This document shows, one piece after another, positions 33,708 through 41,650 of a DNA stretch of 64,000 nt. The translations under genes and the position numbers were made by a program. The DNA is from Micromonospora coriariae (lineage in GTDB: Bacteria > Actinomycetota > Actinomycetes > Mycobacteriales > Micromonosporaceae), in assembly GCF_900091455.1 (NCBI RefSeq), contig NZ_LT607412.1, positions 2,232,001-2,296,000 of the forward strand, in the 5' to 3' direction. The notes under the pieces were generated by a model. It saw only the letters and a list, made by a program, of their open reading frames with translations. It was not told where the DNA came from and did not search any database. The stretch's first letter is position 1; each line of letters opens with the position of its first letter.

Positions 33708-34031
33708 CTGTGTCCTCCTGTTACCGAACACTCGCGCCGGTGAGTGGAGACGCACCGACCGGCGCCTGAACGCGGACTCGCAAGCGCGCGCCAACCCACC
33801 CCAGCGGACCAGCGATGACCACCCATTCCCGCTGGCTGCGGGATGGATCACTTGCTGACAACCCGGGTACTGTAGCCCTCCGGAGTGTTGGAGGTCACAC
33901 CGAGGTGGCACCGTGTCTCGATGATCTTCGTCGCTGTGTTATGAAACGAAATCTGATATAGGGCCCGGTCCATGACAAGGAGGCCGCACCCCGGCGGGGA
34001 TACGGCCTGCGGAAAGAACAGAACGAACGGG
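33708..34031 (-). promoter_or_regulatory. Long intergenic leader between bldG operon end and hppA
   Basis: The 324-bp gap has an AT-rich patch (33930-33960, GTTATGAAACGAAATCTGATATA) that could be the hppA promoter on the minus strand. That would leave a transcribed leader of about 220 nt with scattered GC hairpins. I could not match the leader to a known riboswitch. No open gene is seen. Confidence 0.4.
33981..34008 (-). terminator. Possible terminator hairpin after the bldG operon
   Basis: AGGCCG (33981-33986) pairs with CGGCCT (34003-34008), and inside it CCCC pairs with GGGG. The hairpin is 24 bp beyond the stop of the anti-sigma-factor gene. There is no T-run, so termination is only inferred. 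Confidence 0.4.
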
Positions 34032-34466
34032 TCAGCGGCCGACCGGCCACACCATCCGCACCTCGGTGCCGACGCCCTCGTCGACCGGACGCACCTGAAG
34101 GTCCTCGACGAAGCCGGCGAGCAGGGCGAAACCGACCCCGGTGGTCAGCGCCTCATCGGTGAGCGACTCGTTGGCCAGCTCGTCCGGCGGCAGCGCGGCC
34201 AGCCCGATGCCGGCCTCGATCGGCGCCCGGTCCACCACCCGCACCGCGTACGACCCCGCGTCGGACATCTCCACCAGCACCGGGTCGGCCAGGCCGTACT
34301 GGCGGTGCAGGGCCACCGCCCGGGTACACGCCTCGCCGATGGCCAGGCGCACCTCGTCCAGCAGATCCTCACGGACCCCCGCGCGCCGGGCGACGGCGAC
34401 GCCGACCAGCCGGGCGGTACGCACGTGCACCGGCGCCGGGGAGAAGGAGAGCTTGACTGTCGCCAT
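34032..34466 (-). CDS. Anti-sigma factor-like ATPase/kinase (HATPase_c_2, RsbW-type), BldG partner
   Basis: The 144-aa protein has a GHKL-type anti-sigma kinase fold. Visible are RAGVREDLLDEVRLAIGEACTRAV (N-box position, here GEACTRAV rather than the canonical EAxxNA), VRVVDRAP (G1-like Asp) and TTGVGFALLAGFVEDLQV (G2-like). In Streptomyces the gene after bldG encodes such a protein, which binds BldG. The altered N-box (Thr-Arg where Asn-Ala is usual) raises the question of whether it still binds ATP. The ATG overlaps the bldG stop (TGATG). Confidence 0.82.
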   Translation of the reverse strand: MATVKLSFSPAPVHVRTARLVGVAVARRAGVREDLLDEVRLAIGEACTRAVALHRQYGLADPVLVEMSDAGSYAVRVVDRAPIEAGIGLAALPPDELANESLTDEALTTGVGFALLAGFVEDLQVRPVDEGVGTEVRMVWPVGR

Positions 34467-34822
34467 CACGCGCCGGCACCGGTCGGTTCCGCGCCGACCG
34501 CCGCGTCGACCGTGGGGTGCAGCGGGAACACCTGGTCCAGCGCGGTGATCCGGAAGATCTTGAGCAGTGGCTCCTTGTCGCAGACCAGGGCGAACGAGCC
34601 ACCGGCCGTGCGGAGCCGCTTGAGCGCGCCGACCAGCACGCCCAGCCCGGTGGAGTCGAGGAAGTCCACCCGGCCGAGGTCGACCACCACGTGCCGGGCG
34701 CCGCTGTCGATCAGTTCGAGGAGCCGTTCGCGGAGCCGGGGCGCGGTGTAGACGTCCACCTCACCGCCGACCTCGAGCACCGTGTGCTCGCCCACGGTGC
34801 GGGTCGCCAGCGACAGCTCCAT
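34466..34822 (-). CDS. bldG: STAS-domain anti-sigma factor antagonist, BldG orthologue
   Basis: The 118-aa protein is a single STAS domain that begins [20 protein letters not shown] and has [14 protein letters not shown] and the phosphorylation loop [18 protein letters not shown], with the target Ser at residue 57, the position phosphorylated in Streptomyces BldG. BldG controls differentiation and antibiotic production by freeing sigma factors from RsbW-type kinases. The neighbourhood (anti-sigma gene downstream, divergent helicase, pyrophosphatase) matches the Streptomyces bldG locus as I recall it, which supports orthology. Confidence 0.9.
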   Translation of the reverse strand: MELSLATRTVGEHTVLEVGGEVDVYTAPRLRERLLELIDSGARHVVVDLGRVDFLDSTGLGVLVGALKRLRTAGGSFALVCDKEPLLKIFRITALDQVFPLHPTVDAAVGAEPTGAGA

Positions 34823-34953
34823 CGGTCCTCCTCGCCAGAGCCGTAAACTCTCCTGGGCATCTAACCACTACCGCTGGGCCACCCTGCGGTCGCCAACGGA
34901 AGCTCCCCCTTACCCCCCGGCCCGACTTTTCATCTCCGAACACCAGTGCGAGA

Positions 34954-37341
34954 GTGCAGGGCGTGTCGTCCGCAGCCACCGTATCCGCAGATCCCGGCCC
35001 CGAGCCATCGCCGGTCGACCTGCTGCGCCGGCTGCGCGCCCGGAGCGCCGGCGACCCGGTCACCCACGTCGAAAGGGTGCCGGCCCGCGCCGGGGTGCCC
35101 GCACCGTGGCCGTCGTGGGCACCCGCGGAGCTGCGCGAGGCGTTCGCCCGCCGCGGCGTGGTCGCGCCCTGGCGGCACCAGGCCGAGGCGGCCACCCTGG
35201 CGTACGACGGCGGCCACGTCGTGGTCGCCACCGGCACCGCGTCCGGCAAGTCCCTGGCGTACCAGCTTCCGTCGCTGGCCACGCTGCTCGCCGACCCCCG
35301 GGCCACCGTGCTCTACCTGGCGCCCACCAAGGCGCTCGCCGCCGACCAGCTGCGGGCCGTGGCCGGGCTGGAGCTGGAGGGGGTACGCCCGGCCTGCTAC
35401 GACGGGGACACTCCGCGCGCCGAGCGGGAGTGGATCCGCCGGCACTCCCGGTTCGTGCTGACCAACCCGGACATGCTGCACCACGGCATCCTCCCCGGGC
35501 ACGCCCAGTGGTCGGGCTTCCTGCGCCGGCTGGCGTACGTGGTGATCGACGAGTGCCACACCTACCGGGGGGTGTTCGGCTCACACGTCGCGCACGTGCT
35601 GCGCCGGCTACGCCGGCAGTGCGCCCGGTTCGGGGCCACCCCGGTGTTCGTGCTCGCCTCGGCGACCTCCGGTGACCCGGCGACCGCGGCCGGACGGCTG
35701 ACCGGCCTGCCGGTGACGGCGGTCACCGAGGACGCCTCGCCGCGCGGCGGGGTGACCTTCGCGCTCTGGGAGCCGCCGCTGCTGCCACCCGAATCGTCAG
35801 CGGCCTCCTCCCCGGCGCCCGCCCAGGCGGCGGGCGGGCACGACGACGTGCCGGACCTCATCCAGGTCCGCCGATCGGCGCTGCGGGAGACCGCGGACCT
35901 GCTCGCCGACACGGTCGCCGAGGGGGTACGCACGCTCGCGTTCGTCCGGTCCCGCAAGGGCGCCGAGGTGGTGGCGGCCAGCGCGCGCCGGGCGTTGGAC
36001 GAGGCGGTGCCGGGGCTCGGCAAGCGGGTGGCCGCCTACCGGGGCGGCTACCTGCGTGAGGAGCGGCGTGAGCTGGAGCGGGCGCTGCTGCACGGTGACC
36101 TGCTCGGCCTGGCCTCCACCAACGCGCTCGAACTGGGCGTGGACCTGATCGGCCTGGACGCGGTGCTGATCTGCGGATATCCCGGCACCCGGGCGTCGCT
36201 CTGGCAGCAGGCGGGCCGCGCCGGGCGCTCCGGACAGGAGGCCCTCGCCGTGCTGGTGGCCCGGGACGATCCGCTGGACACCTATCTGGTCCACCACCCG
36301 GAGGCGATCTTCGGGGCGCCGGTCGAGGCGACGGTGCTCGACCCGGCCAACCCGTACGTGCTGGCCCCGCAGCTCGCCTGCGCCGCGGCCGAGGCCCCGC
36401 TGACCCCGGCCGACCTGACGCTCTTCGGTGACGGGGCGAAGGAGGCGATCGACGAGCTGGTGGCGGCCGGGGCGCTGCGGCAGCGGCCCACCGGCTGGTA
36501 CTGGCGGCACCGGGAGCGCCCCGAGGTGGACCTGCGCGGCGAGGGCGGCGCCCCGGTCTGCGTGGTGGAGTCGGCCACCGGCCGCCTGCTGGGCACGGTC
36601 GACGGCGGCTCCTCGCACTTCCTGCTCCACCCCGGCGCGGTCTACCTGCACCAGGGCGTCTCGTACGTGGTGGACGAGCTCGACCTCGCCGACGGCTGCG
36701 CGCTGGTGCACACCGAGGAGCCGGACTGGTCCACCCACGCCCGGGACGTCACCGACCTGTCCGTGGTGTCGGTGCGCTCCTACGTGGACGCCGGGCCGGT
36801 CGGCATGTTCCTCGGCGAGGTGGATGTGACCAGCCAGGTGGTGTCGTACCAGCGACGCCGGATCGCCACCGGCGAGGTGATCGACACCCGGCCGCTCGAC
36901 CTGCCCACCCGGGAGCTGCGCACGGTGGCGGTCTGGTTCACCCTGTCGCCGCAGTCACTGGCCGCAGCCGGTGTGCAGGCCCCGGACGTGCCGGGTGCGC
37001 TGCACGCGGCCGAGCACGCCGCGATCGGCCTGCTGCCGCTGATGGCCACCTGCGACCGGTGGGACATCGGCGGGCTCTCCACGGCGGTGCACCCCGACAC
37101 CGAGGCACCGACCGTCTTCGTCTACGACGGGCACCCGGGCGGCGCGGGCTTCGCCGAGCGGGCGTACGGGACGGCTTCGGCGTGGCTGCGGGCCACCCGG
37201 GACGCGATCGCGGAGTGCGGCTGCGAGACGGGCTGCCCGTCCTGCGTGCAGTCCCCGAAGTGCGGCAACGGCAACAGCCCGCTCTCCAAGCCGGACGCGA
37301 TCCGGGTGCTCGACGTGGTGCTGGCGAATCTGCCCTCCTGA
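34954..37341 (+). CDS. DEAD/DEAH-box helicase with C-terminal Cys cluster (MrfA/YprA-like)
   Basis: The 795-aa protein is an SF2 helicase with motif I GTASGKS (near residue 95), Ia LAPTKALAADQL, II DECH (near 199), III SATSGD, and a C-terminal RecA domain with RKGAEVV, STNALELGVDLIGLDAV and QQAGRAGRSGQ. Its C-terminal DUF1998-type domain has four Cys (GCETGCPSCVQSPKCGNGN, residues about 755-771). This is the architecture of MrfA/YprA, a 3'-5' helicase involved in mitomycin-lesion repair in Bacillus. It is divergent from bldG, as in Streptomyces and, for the helicase, Mycobacterium Rv3649. The GTG at 34963 is an alternative start. Confidence 0.92.
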   Translation: MQGVSSAATVSADPGPEPSPVDLLRRLRARSAGDPVTHVERVPARAGVPAPWPSWAPAELREAFARRGVVAPWRHQAEAATLAYDGGHVVVATGTASGKSLAYQLPSLATLLADPRATVLYLAPTKALAADQLRAVAGLELEGVRPACYDGDTPRAEREWIRRHSRFVLTNPDMLHHGILPGHAQWSGFLRRLAYVVIDECHTYRGVFGSHVAHVLRRLRRQCARFGATPVFVLASATSGDPATAAGRLTGLPVTAVTEDASPRGGVTFALWEPPLLPPESSAASSPAPAQAAGGHDDVPDLIQVRRSALRETADLLADTVAEGVRTLAFVRSRKGAEVVAASARRALDEAVPGLGKRVAAYRGGYLREERRELERALLHGDLLGLASTNALELGVDLIGLDAVLICGYPGTRASLWQQAGRAGRSGQEALAVLVARDDPLDTYLVHHPEAIFGAPVEATVLDPANPYVLAPQLACAAAEAPLTPADLTLFGDGAKEAIDELVAAGALRQRPTGWYWRHRERPEVDLRGEGGAPVCVVESATGRLLGTVDGGSSHFLLHPGAVYLHQGVSYVVDELDLADGCALVHTEEPDWSTHARDVTDLSVVSVRSYVDAGPVGMFLGEVDVTSQVVSYQRRRIATGEVIDTRPLDLPTRELRTVAVWFTLSPQSLAAAGVQAPDVPGALHAAEHAAIGLLPLMATCDRWDIGGLSTAVHPDTEAPTVFVYDGHPGGAGFAERAYGTASAWLRATRDAIAECGCETGCPSCVQSPKCGNGNSPLSKPDAIRVLDVVLANLPS

Positions 37342-37436
37342 GCCACCTTGCATGATCCCGAGCGGAACGGGGCACAATGATGGGAGCGCTTCCATCGATG
37401 TCTGACTTTCCCCCCGTCCGTGCCCAAGGAGGAGCC

Positions 37437-37640
37437 GTGGCCGACACCATCGCCGAGACCGTCGACCTGCTCTACACCATTGACCAGGAGAGACTCACCC
37501 TCGACCAGCAGATCGCGCTCGGATCCGCGCTGGCCGCGCTGGCCCAGGCGGAACGGCTGGAGCAGATCAACGAGCGGCTGCAGGGCATCCACCAGGTCCT
37601 CAACGGCTGGGCCCTGCGCGTCACAGTCGACGGCCGCTGA
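37437..37640 (+). CDS. Small conserved hypothetical protein
   Basis: The 67-aa product reads VADTIAETVDLLYTIDQERLTLDQQIALGSALAAL and then a helix AQAERLEQINERLQGIHQVLNGW, ending RVTVDGR. It is short, acidic and helical without membrane segments. The GTG at 37437 follows AAGGAGGA by 4-5 nt, a near-ideal ribosome site that settles the start (an ATG at 37377 is less likely). No family is known to me. It sits between the helicase and a LURP-one-like gene, all on the plus strand. Confidence 0.65.
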   Translation: MADTIAETVDLLYTIDQERLTLDQQIALGSALAALAQAERLEQINERLQGIHQVLNGWALRVTVDGR

Positions 37641-37714
37641 CCTCCGGGACGCGGGCCGGCGGCGGTCGCCGTGCTGTGCGAGACTCCGGCGCACAATCCC
37701 CCTGAGGAGACCAG

Positions 37715-38293
37715 ATGCAGCTCGACAACTTGCAGACCCTGCAGCAGTTCCACATCCGCCAGCGGCTGCGGATGATGGTCAACCAGTACGAGGTCCGGGC
37801 GGTCGCGCCGGACGGCACCGAGGGTGAACTGCTGGCCTTCGCACAGCAGAAGCGGCTCGCCTTCAAGGAGCAGGTGACGATCTACACCGACGACTCCAAG
37901 CAGCAGCCCCTGCTCGGCTTCAAGGCCCGCCAGCGCATCGACCTGGGCGCCACGTACGACGTGACCGACGCGGCCGGCATCCCGATCGGCCTGTTCCGCA
38001 AGGACTTCGCCCAGTCGCTGCTCCGCTCCACCTGGCACGTCGAGCAGGCCGGGCTGCCGCAGGTGACGGGCCAGGAGCGCAGCATGCCGGTCGCGCTGCT
38101 GCGCCGGTTCGTCGACTCGCTGTCCTGGCTGCCGTACCACTTCGACTTCACCGCCGGAGGCCAGCCCGTCTTCTCGGTCGTGAAGAAGTGGGGCCTGCGC
38201 GACAAGTACATCGTCGAGGTGCAGAACCCGCAGATCGACCGCCGCCTGGTCATCGCCATGGCCGTCGCTCTCGACGCGCTCCAGGCCCGCTGA
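37715..38293 (+). CDS. LURP-one-related (tubby/scramblase-like fold) family protein
   Basis: The 192-aa protein has the pattern of the LOR/DUF567 and phospholipid scramblase-like superfamily, a closed beta-barrel around a hydrophobic helix. It starts FHIRQRLRMMVNQYEVRAV, followed by LAFAQQKRLAFKEQVTIYTDDSKQQPLLGFKARQRIDLGATYDVTDAAGIPIG (the characteristic hairpin repeats), FSVVKKWGLRDKYIVEV, and a final hydrophobic helix (LVIAMAVALDAL). The function in bacteria is unknown. GAGGAG upstream of the ATG supports the start. A terminator hairpin follows. Confidence 0.75.
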   Translation: MQLDNLQTLQQFHIRQRLRMMVNQYEVRAVAPDGTEGELLAFAQQKRLAFKEQVTIYTDDSKQQPLLGFKARQRIDLGATYDVTDAAGIPIGLFRKDFAQSLLRSTWHVEQAGLPQVTGQERSMPVALLRRFVDSLSWLPYHFDFTAGGQPVFSVVKKWGLRDKYIVEVQNPQIDRRLVIAMAVALDALQAR

Positions 38294-38330
38294 CGCACCC
38301 CGGCTCACCGAGCCACCCACCTTTCACCCG

Positions 38331-38370
38331 CTGGCCGGGACACGGGCCCATCGGTCCACGTCCCGGCCAG
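38331..38370 (+). terminator. Terminator-like hairpin after the LURP-one-like gene
   Basis: CTGGCCGGGAC (38331-38341) and GTCCCGGCCAG (38360-38370) form a perfect 11-bp stem with an 18-nt loop. It lies 38 bp past the stop and lacks a T-run, as is common in high-GC actinomycetes. The remaining sequence to 38612 shows no gene. Confidence 0.6.
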
Positions 38371-38612
38371 TTGGCTGTCGGGCTCCCGGCCGGCGGGTGC
38401 CGGCGGCCGGCTGCGTTGGCGGCCGAGTGCGGGGCGGCCGACTGCCTGGCGGCTCCTTTGGACCTGATGTCGTATACGCATCGCGGCTGATGTCGTCACC
38501 GGCTCAGCTCCACAGTGTCTTTCCGGCCACGCTCGCCGGAGCCCAGTCCGGTGCGTGGTCCGACCGCCGGTCGAGTCCTGGCCGTGGTCGATAGGGCCGA
38601 GGCCGCATACGA

Positions 38613-39104
38613 TCAGCCGCGTACCGGGCCGGCGCGGGCCATCGACGCCACGACCCGGGTCAGACCAGGCAGTGGCGTGATCGCCACCTCGACGGTCACC
38701 AGCACATCCAGCCCGTCGGACCGACAGTCGACCAGCCGGCCACCGTTGCGCCCGGCGATGTCCGCGGCGGACGCGCACGCCGCCGCGTCGCCGTCGAGCA
38801 CCCTGGCCGCCCCCGCCAGCGCACCCAGGTCGGCCGCCACCGCCGCCCGTTGCGCCGCCATTCCGGCCGCGGCGACGGCGGCGCCGAACGTCCCCACCAG
38901 CACGAAGACCAGACCCATCGCGAGCAGGAGCACGGTTGCTCCACCTCGCTCAGAGTCCGTCCGCTCGGCGTCGGGCCTCTCCCCGTGCGGCCACTCGGTC
39001 TCTGGTGGTTCGGGGTGCGGCCGCTCGAGGTGCGGCCGGTCATGGCGGAGGTGCGCCTGGCCCGGCCTGGTCTGGTGCTCGGGCATCCCTGGGCACCGGT
39101 TCAT
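38613..39104 (-). CDS. TadE/G-like pilus-assembly protein (Rv3654c type)
   Basis: The 163-aa product has a hydrophilic His/Arg/Pro/Glu-rich N-terminus. The pilin-like signature follows: ERGGATVLLLAMGLVFVLVG (Glu-Arg-Gly before a single membrane helix), then AAQRAAVAADLGALAGAA and a short periplasmic-side domain with two Cys. This is the layout of the TadE/TadG-like protein encoded at the end of the actinobacterial tad cluster. It probably acts as a minor pseudopilin. The ATG overlaps the upstream TadE gene by 4 bp. The extended N-terminus before the helix is unusual, and the start could lie further downstream. Confidence 0.75.
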   Translation of the reverse strand: MNRCPGMPEHQTRPGQAHLRHDRPHLERPHPEPPETEWPHGERPDAERTDSERGGATVLLLAMGLVFVLVGTFGAAVAAAGMAAQRAAVAADLGALAGAARVLDGDAAACASAADIAGRNGGRLVDCRSDGLDVLVTVEVAITPLPGLTRVVASMARAGPVRG

Positions 39105-39547
39105 CGGCTGCCCTCGGTGGCCCCGGGTTCCACGGCCGCGACGGCGGTGGCGACCACGGTGATCCGCGGGAGGCGACCGCCCAACGCGCGTACCGGCGCT
39201 CGGACCGTCGCCTGCGCCCGGTCACCGTCGATCGACACCGACACCTCCGCTCCCGGTGGCGCCGCACGCAGACCGTCGGCGCTGCCGTCCGCGCCCCGGG
39301 CGGCGGCAAGCGCCGCCTCCCGGGCCGCGTGCAGGCAGCTCGCCCGGGTGCTGACCGCGTTGACCGCGGTCAGGCCGGTGAGCAGGAGCAGGAGCAGCGC
39401 CGGCAGGCCGGCCGCCAGTTCGGCGGTGAACGACCCCCGGTCCCCACCGACTACCCGGTCGACGACACGGGATTCCCGTCGGCCGCCGGCCGTCCACCCG
39501 GTGGTGCCGGACCGCCGACAGCGGCCGGTCCGCCGGCGCCCGATCAC
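39101..39547 (-). CDS. TadE-family minor pilin-like protein
   Basis: The 148-aa product has DRGSFTAELAAGLPALLLLLLTGLTAVNAV (prepilin-like Gly-Ser-Phe-Thr-Ala-Glu followed by the membrane helix). A short extracytoplasmic domain follows with CLHAAREAALAAARG and VSVSIDGDRAQATVRAPV. This is the TadE pattern: a minor pseudopilin needed for Flp pilus biogenesis. The GTG start overlaps the stop of the pilin gene (GTGA), and its stop overlaps the next TadE-like gene, so the whole cluster is translationally coupled. Confidence 0.78.
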   Translation of the reverse strand: MIGRRRTGRCRRSGTTGWTAGGRRESRVVDRVVGGDRGSFTAELAAGLPALLLLLLTGLTAVNAVSTRASCLHAAREAALAAARGADGSADGLRAAPPGAEVSVSIDGDRAQATVRAPVRALGGRLPRITVVATAVAAVEPGATEGSR

Positions 39548-39711
39548 TTGAGCGCCCGGTCGATCACGGCGGTCAACGCCGACTGGACGTTGCCGGAGGT
39601 CAACACCTTCAACAGGATCCCCGCGAAGGCGACGGCGGCGAGGGTGCCGACGGCGTACTCGGCGGTGTTCATCCCGGCGTCGCCGCGCAGGCGGGCGATG
39701 AGTTTGCGCAT
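39544..39711 (-). CDS. Flp/DUF4244-type pilin
   Basis: The 55-aa product reads MRKLIARLRGDAGMNTAEYAVGTLAAVAFAGILLKVL and ends in a short tail. That is a basic leader, a prepilin-type cleavage region ending in Gly, then NTAEYAVG with the Glu(+5)-Tyr pattern of Flp pilins and one hydrophobic helix. Its size and place in the tad operon identify it as the major pilin subunit. AAAGGA lies 5-6 nt before the ATG. No dedicated prepilin peptidase is seen in the window. Confidence 0.82.
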   Translation of the reverse strand: MRKLIARLRGDAGMNTAEYAVGTLAAVAFAGILLKVLTSGNVQSALTAVIDRALK

Positions 39712-39731
39712 GCTGTTCCTTTCTCGATGGG

Positions 39732-40412
39732 TCAGAGCACGTCGCCGAGAACGGCGACGATCACCGGCACCAGGCCGGCGAGAATGAACGCCGGTAGGAA
39801 GCAGAGCCCCAGCGGCAGAACGATGAGCACGCCAGCCCGGCGGGCCGACGCCTCGGCGGCGGTGGCCCGGTCGGCGCGCAGGTCGTCGGCGAGCCGGGTC
39901 AGCGCACCGGCCAGGGCGGCCCCGCTGTTGGCCGAGCGGAACGCGGCCGCGGTCAACCGCTCCCCGCCCGGCACCCCGTCCAGCGCGGACCACGCCTCGG
40001 CCGGTCCGCCGCCGAGCAGCAGGGTGCGGCCGACCCGGGCCAGCCGGCTGGCGAGCGGGCCGTCCAATGCCTCGGCGACGGCAAGCACGGAGCGGTCCAC
40101 CGGAGCGCCGGCCCGCATCGCCGCCGCGAGCAGGTCGGCGGCGAGGGGCAGATCCGCGGCCTCTCGAAGCCGCCTCTTGCGGGCGGCCGGCGATTCGATT
40201 CGCCGCAGCAGCAGGTCCAGGAGGAACGCGGTCGGGACCGCGCCGAGCAGCCCGAACCAGCCTCCGACGACCACGGCCACGGCGAGCCCGCCCAGACCTG
40301 CGGCGAGCCGGATCGCGTCCGGCCGTCGGTGGCCGTCCGTTGCGTCCACTCCCGGGCTGACCGACGAGCCGGTCCGCCCTGTCCAGTTGGAGCCCGCCAC
40401 CGTCCGGGACAT
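39732..40412 (-). CDS. tadC: Type II secretion F-domain protein, TadC-like
   Basis: The 226-aa protein has an N-terminal pair of hydrophobic helices (LAAGLGGLAVAVVVGGWFGLLGAVPTAFLLDLLL) and the GspF/T2SSF cytoplasmic domain (LREAADLPLAADLLAAAMRAGAPVDRSVLAVAEAL). A terminal pair of helices follows (VLIVLPLGLCFLPAFILAGLVPVIVAVLG). Together with TadB it forms the inner-membrane platform on which the TadA ATPase works. The ATG overlaps the tadB stop (TGATG), and 20 bp separates it from the pilin gene. Confidence 0.85.
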   Translation of the reverse strand: MSRTVAGSNWTGRTGSSVSPGVDATDGHRRPDAIRLAAGLGGLAVAVVVGGWFGLLGAVPTAFLLDLLLRRIESPAARKRRLREAADLPLAADLLAAAMRAGAPVDRSVLAVAEALDGPLASRLARVGRTLLLGGGPAEAWSALDGVPGGERLTAAAFRSANSGAALAGALTRLADDLRADRATAAEASARRAGVLIVLPLGLCFLPAFILAGLVPVIVAVLGDVL

Positions 40413-41650
40413 CAGCCGGCCCGCCCTGGCGTCGCGCCCAGTCGTTCGGCCCAGAGCAGGCCGATGACCTGCAGGACGACCGCGAGGACAGCACAGACCC
40501 CGCCGACCGTGCTGTGCAGGAGCACCGCCACGGGATCCACGCCGATCCCGTAACCGAGCCCGATGCCGCCGATCGGCAGGGCCGCGAGCAACCAGGCCGT
40601 GGCCCGCGCACCGGCCGCCTGTGCCGCAGCGGCGGACAGCCCTCGGTCGGTCGCCCGGGCGTCCGCCTCGATCCGCTCGACGAGTTCCGCCAGCGGCGCG
40701 CCGGTCCGGTCCGCCAGCCGCACCGCCGCCGAGGTCAGCTGGGCAAGTCGGTCCAGGCCGTCCGGTCCACTGACGGTGGGGATCTCGATGGCCGGCGGAA
40801 CGGGCAGGCCCGCCCTGAGATCCGCCGCGAGACCGCAGAGCTGGTCCAACCCGCGCCGCCGGATCCGCTCAGCGTGCCGGTTCGCCCGCCAGCGCAGCAG
40901 AGCGCGCATGGCCAGGGTGCCGTAGCCGCCCACCGCGACCGCGGCCACCGGACCGGCGACGGCGGCACCGACGCCGGCCCCGACCAGGCCGACCAGCAGC
41001 AGGCGTACCGACGATCGCGGGGCGCGCACCGAGGAGTCTGTGGCTCGCGCTCCGCGAGGCCCACCGGCGGTCGGGATCATCGGATCGACCGCTCCGTTTC
41101 CGCCGCTGTCGACGTCCCCGCGGCCGTCGGCCGTCGCCACGCCTGACGCATCAGCCCGGTCCAGCACGTCCGCTTCGATCACGCGCGCGGAGACAGGCAT
41201 GGCTGCCCGCCGTTCGGCGTCCGGGGCGATGGCCACCGGCCCTGCGGTGCCAGCCGGGCCACGGGGGTCGCGCCGAGTCGGCGGACGTGCCGGACCTGCG
41301 GGTCGCGTGGACCCGACTGACCCGCCCGCCACTCTGGGCCAGGGCTGGCCGACGTTGACGCCCCTGGTGGACCACCCGACCAGCGTCCGCCCGCCGCCGA
41401 AGCTCGGGGCCACGGGCGGCTGGTGGCCCGAGGAAGGCAGACTGCCGAGCCCATCGGGCGGAGCGTCCAGCCCGCGACCGAGCCCTCTGATCCATTCCAC
41501 AAGCGCCTCATCCGGATCAGCACCGACGTTCTCAGCTACCTTTGGCGCCAGCACCCGACGGCGGCGGGCCCGGATGCTCCGCACGGGCCAGGCCACCAGG
41601 ACTGCGGCCGCCAGCAGCAGCGCCGCCACCAGCAGCGCCCCGCCGGTCAT
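40412..41650 (-). CDS. tadB: Type II secretion F-domain protein, TadB-like, with long disordered insert
   Basis: The 412-aa protein starts with a hydrophobic helix (GGALLVAALLLAAAVLVAWPV). A long Gly/Pro/Arg/Ala-rich stretch without predicted structure follows (about residues 65-205). The F-domain proper has two helices (RLLLVGLVGAGVGAAVAGPVAAVAVGGYG), the cytoplasmic helical part (GLDQLCGLAADLRAGLPVPPAIEI and LVERIEADARATDRGLSAAAAQA), then a C-terminal helix pair. TadB normally has a much shorter linker. The ATG at 41650 overlaps the tadA stop by 4 bp. Confidence 0.83.
   Translation of the reverse strand: MTGGALLVAALLLAAAVLVAWPVRSIRARRRRVLAPKVAENVGADPDEALVEWIRGLGRGLDAPPDGLGSLPSSGHQPPVAPSFGGGRTLVGWSTRGVNVGQPWPRVAGGSVGSTRPAGPARPPTRRDPRGPAGTAGPVAIAPDAERRAAMPVSARVIEADVLDRADASGVATADGRGDVDSGGNGAVDPMIPTAGGPRGARATDSSVRAPRSSVRLLLVGLVGAGVGAAVAGPVAAVAVGGYGTLAMRALLRWRANRHAERIRRRGLDQLCGLAADLRAGLPVPPAIEIPTVSGPDGLDRLAQLTSAAVRLADRTGAPLAELVERIEADARATDRGLSAAAAQAAGARATAWLLAALPIGGIGLGYGIGVDPVAVLLHSTVGGVCAVLAVVLQVIGLLWAERLGATPGRAG

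Noticed and set aside
33790..33920. A known riboswitch (fluoride, ydaO or T-box) upstream of hppA
   Set aside because: None of the conserved cores could be found; only general GC hairpins are present.
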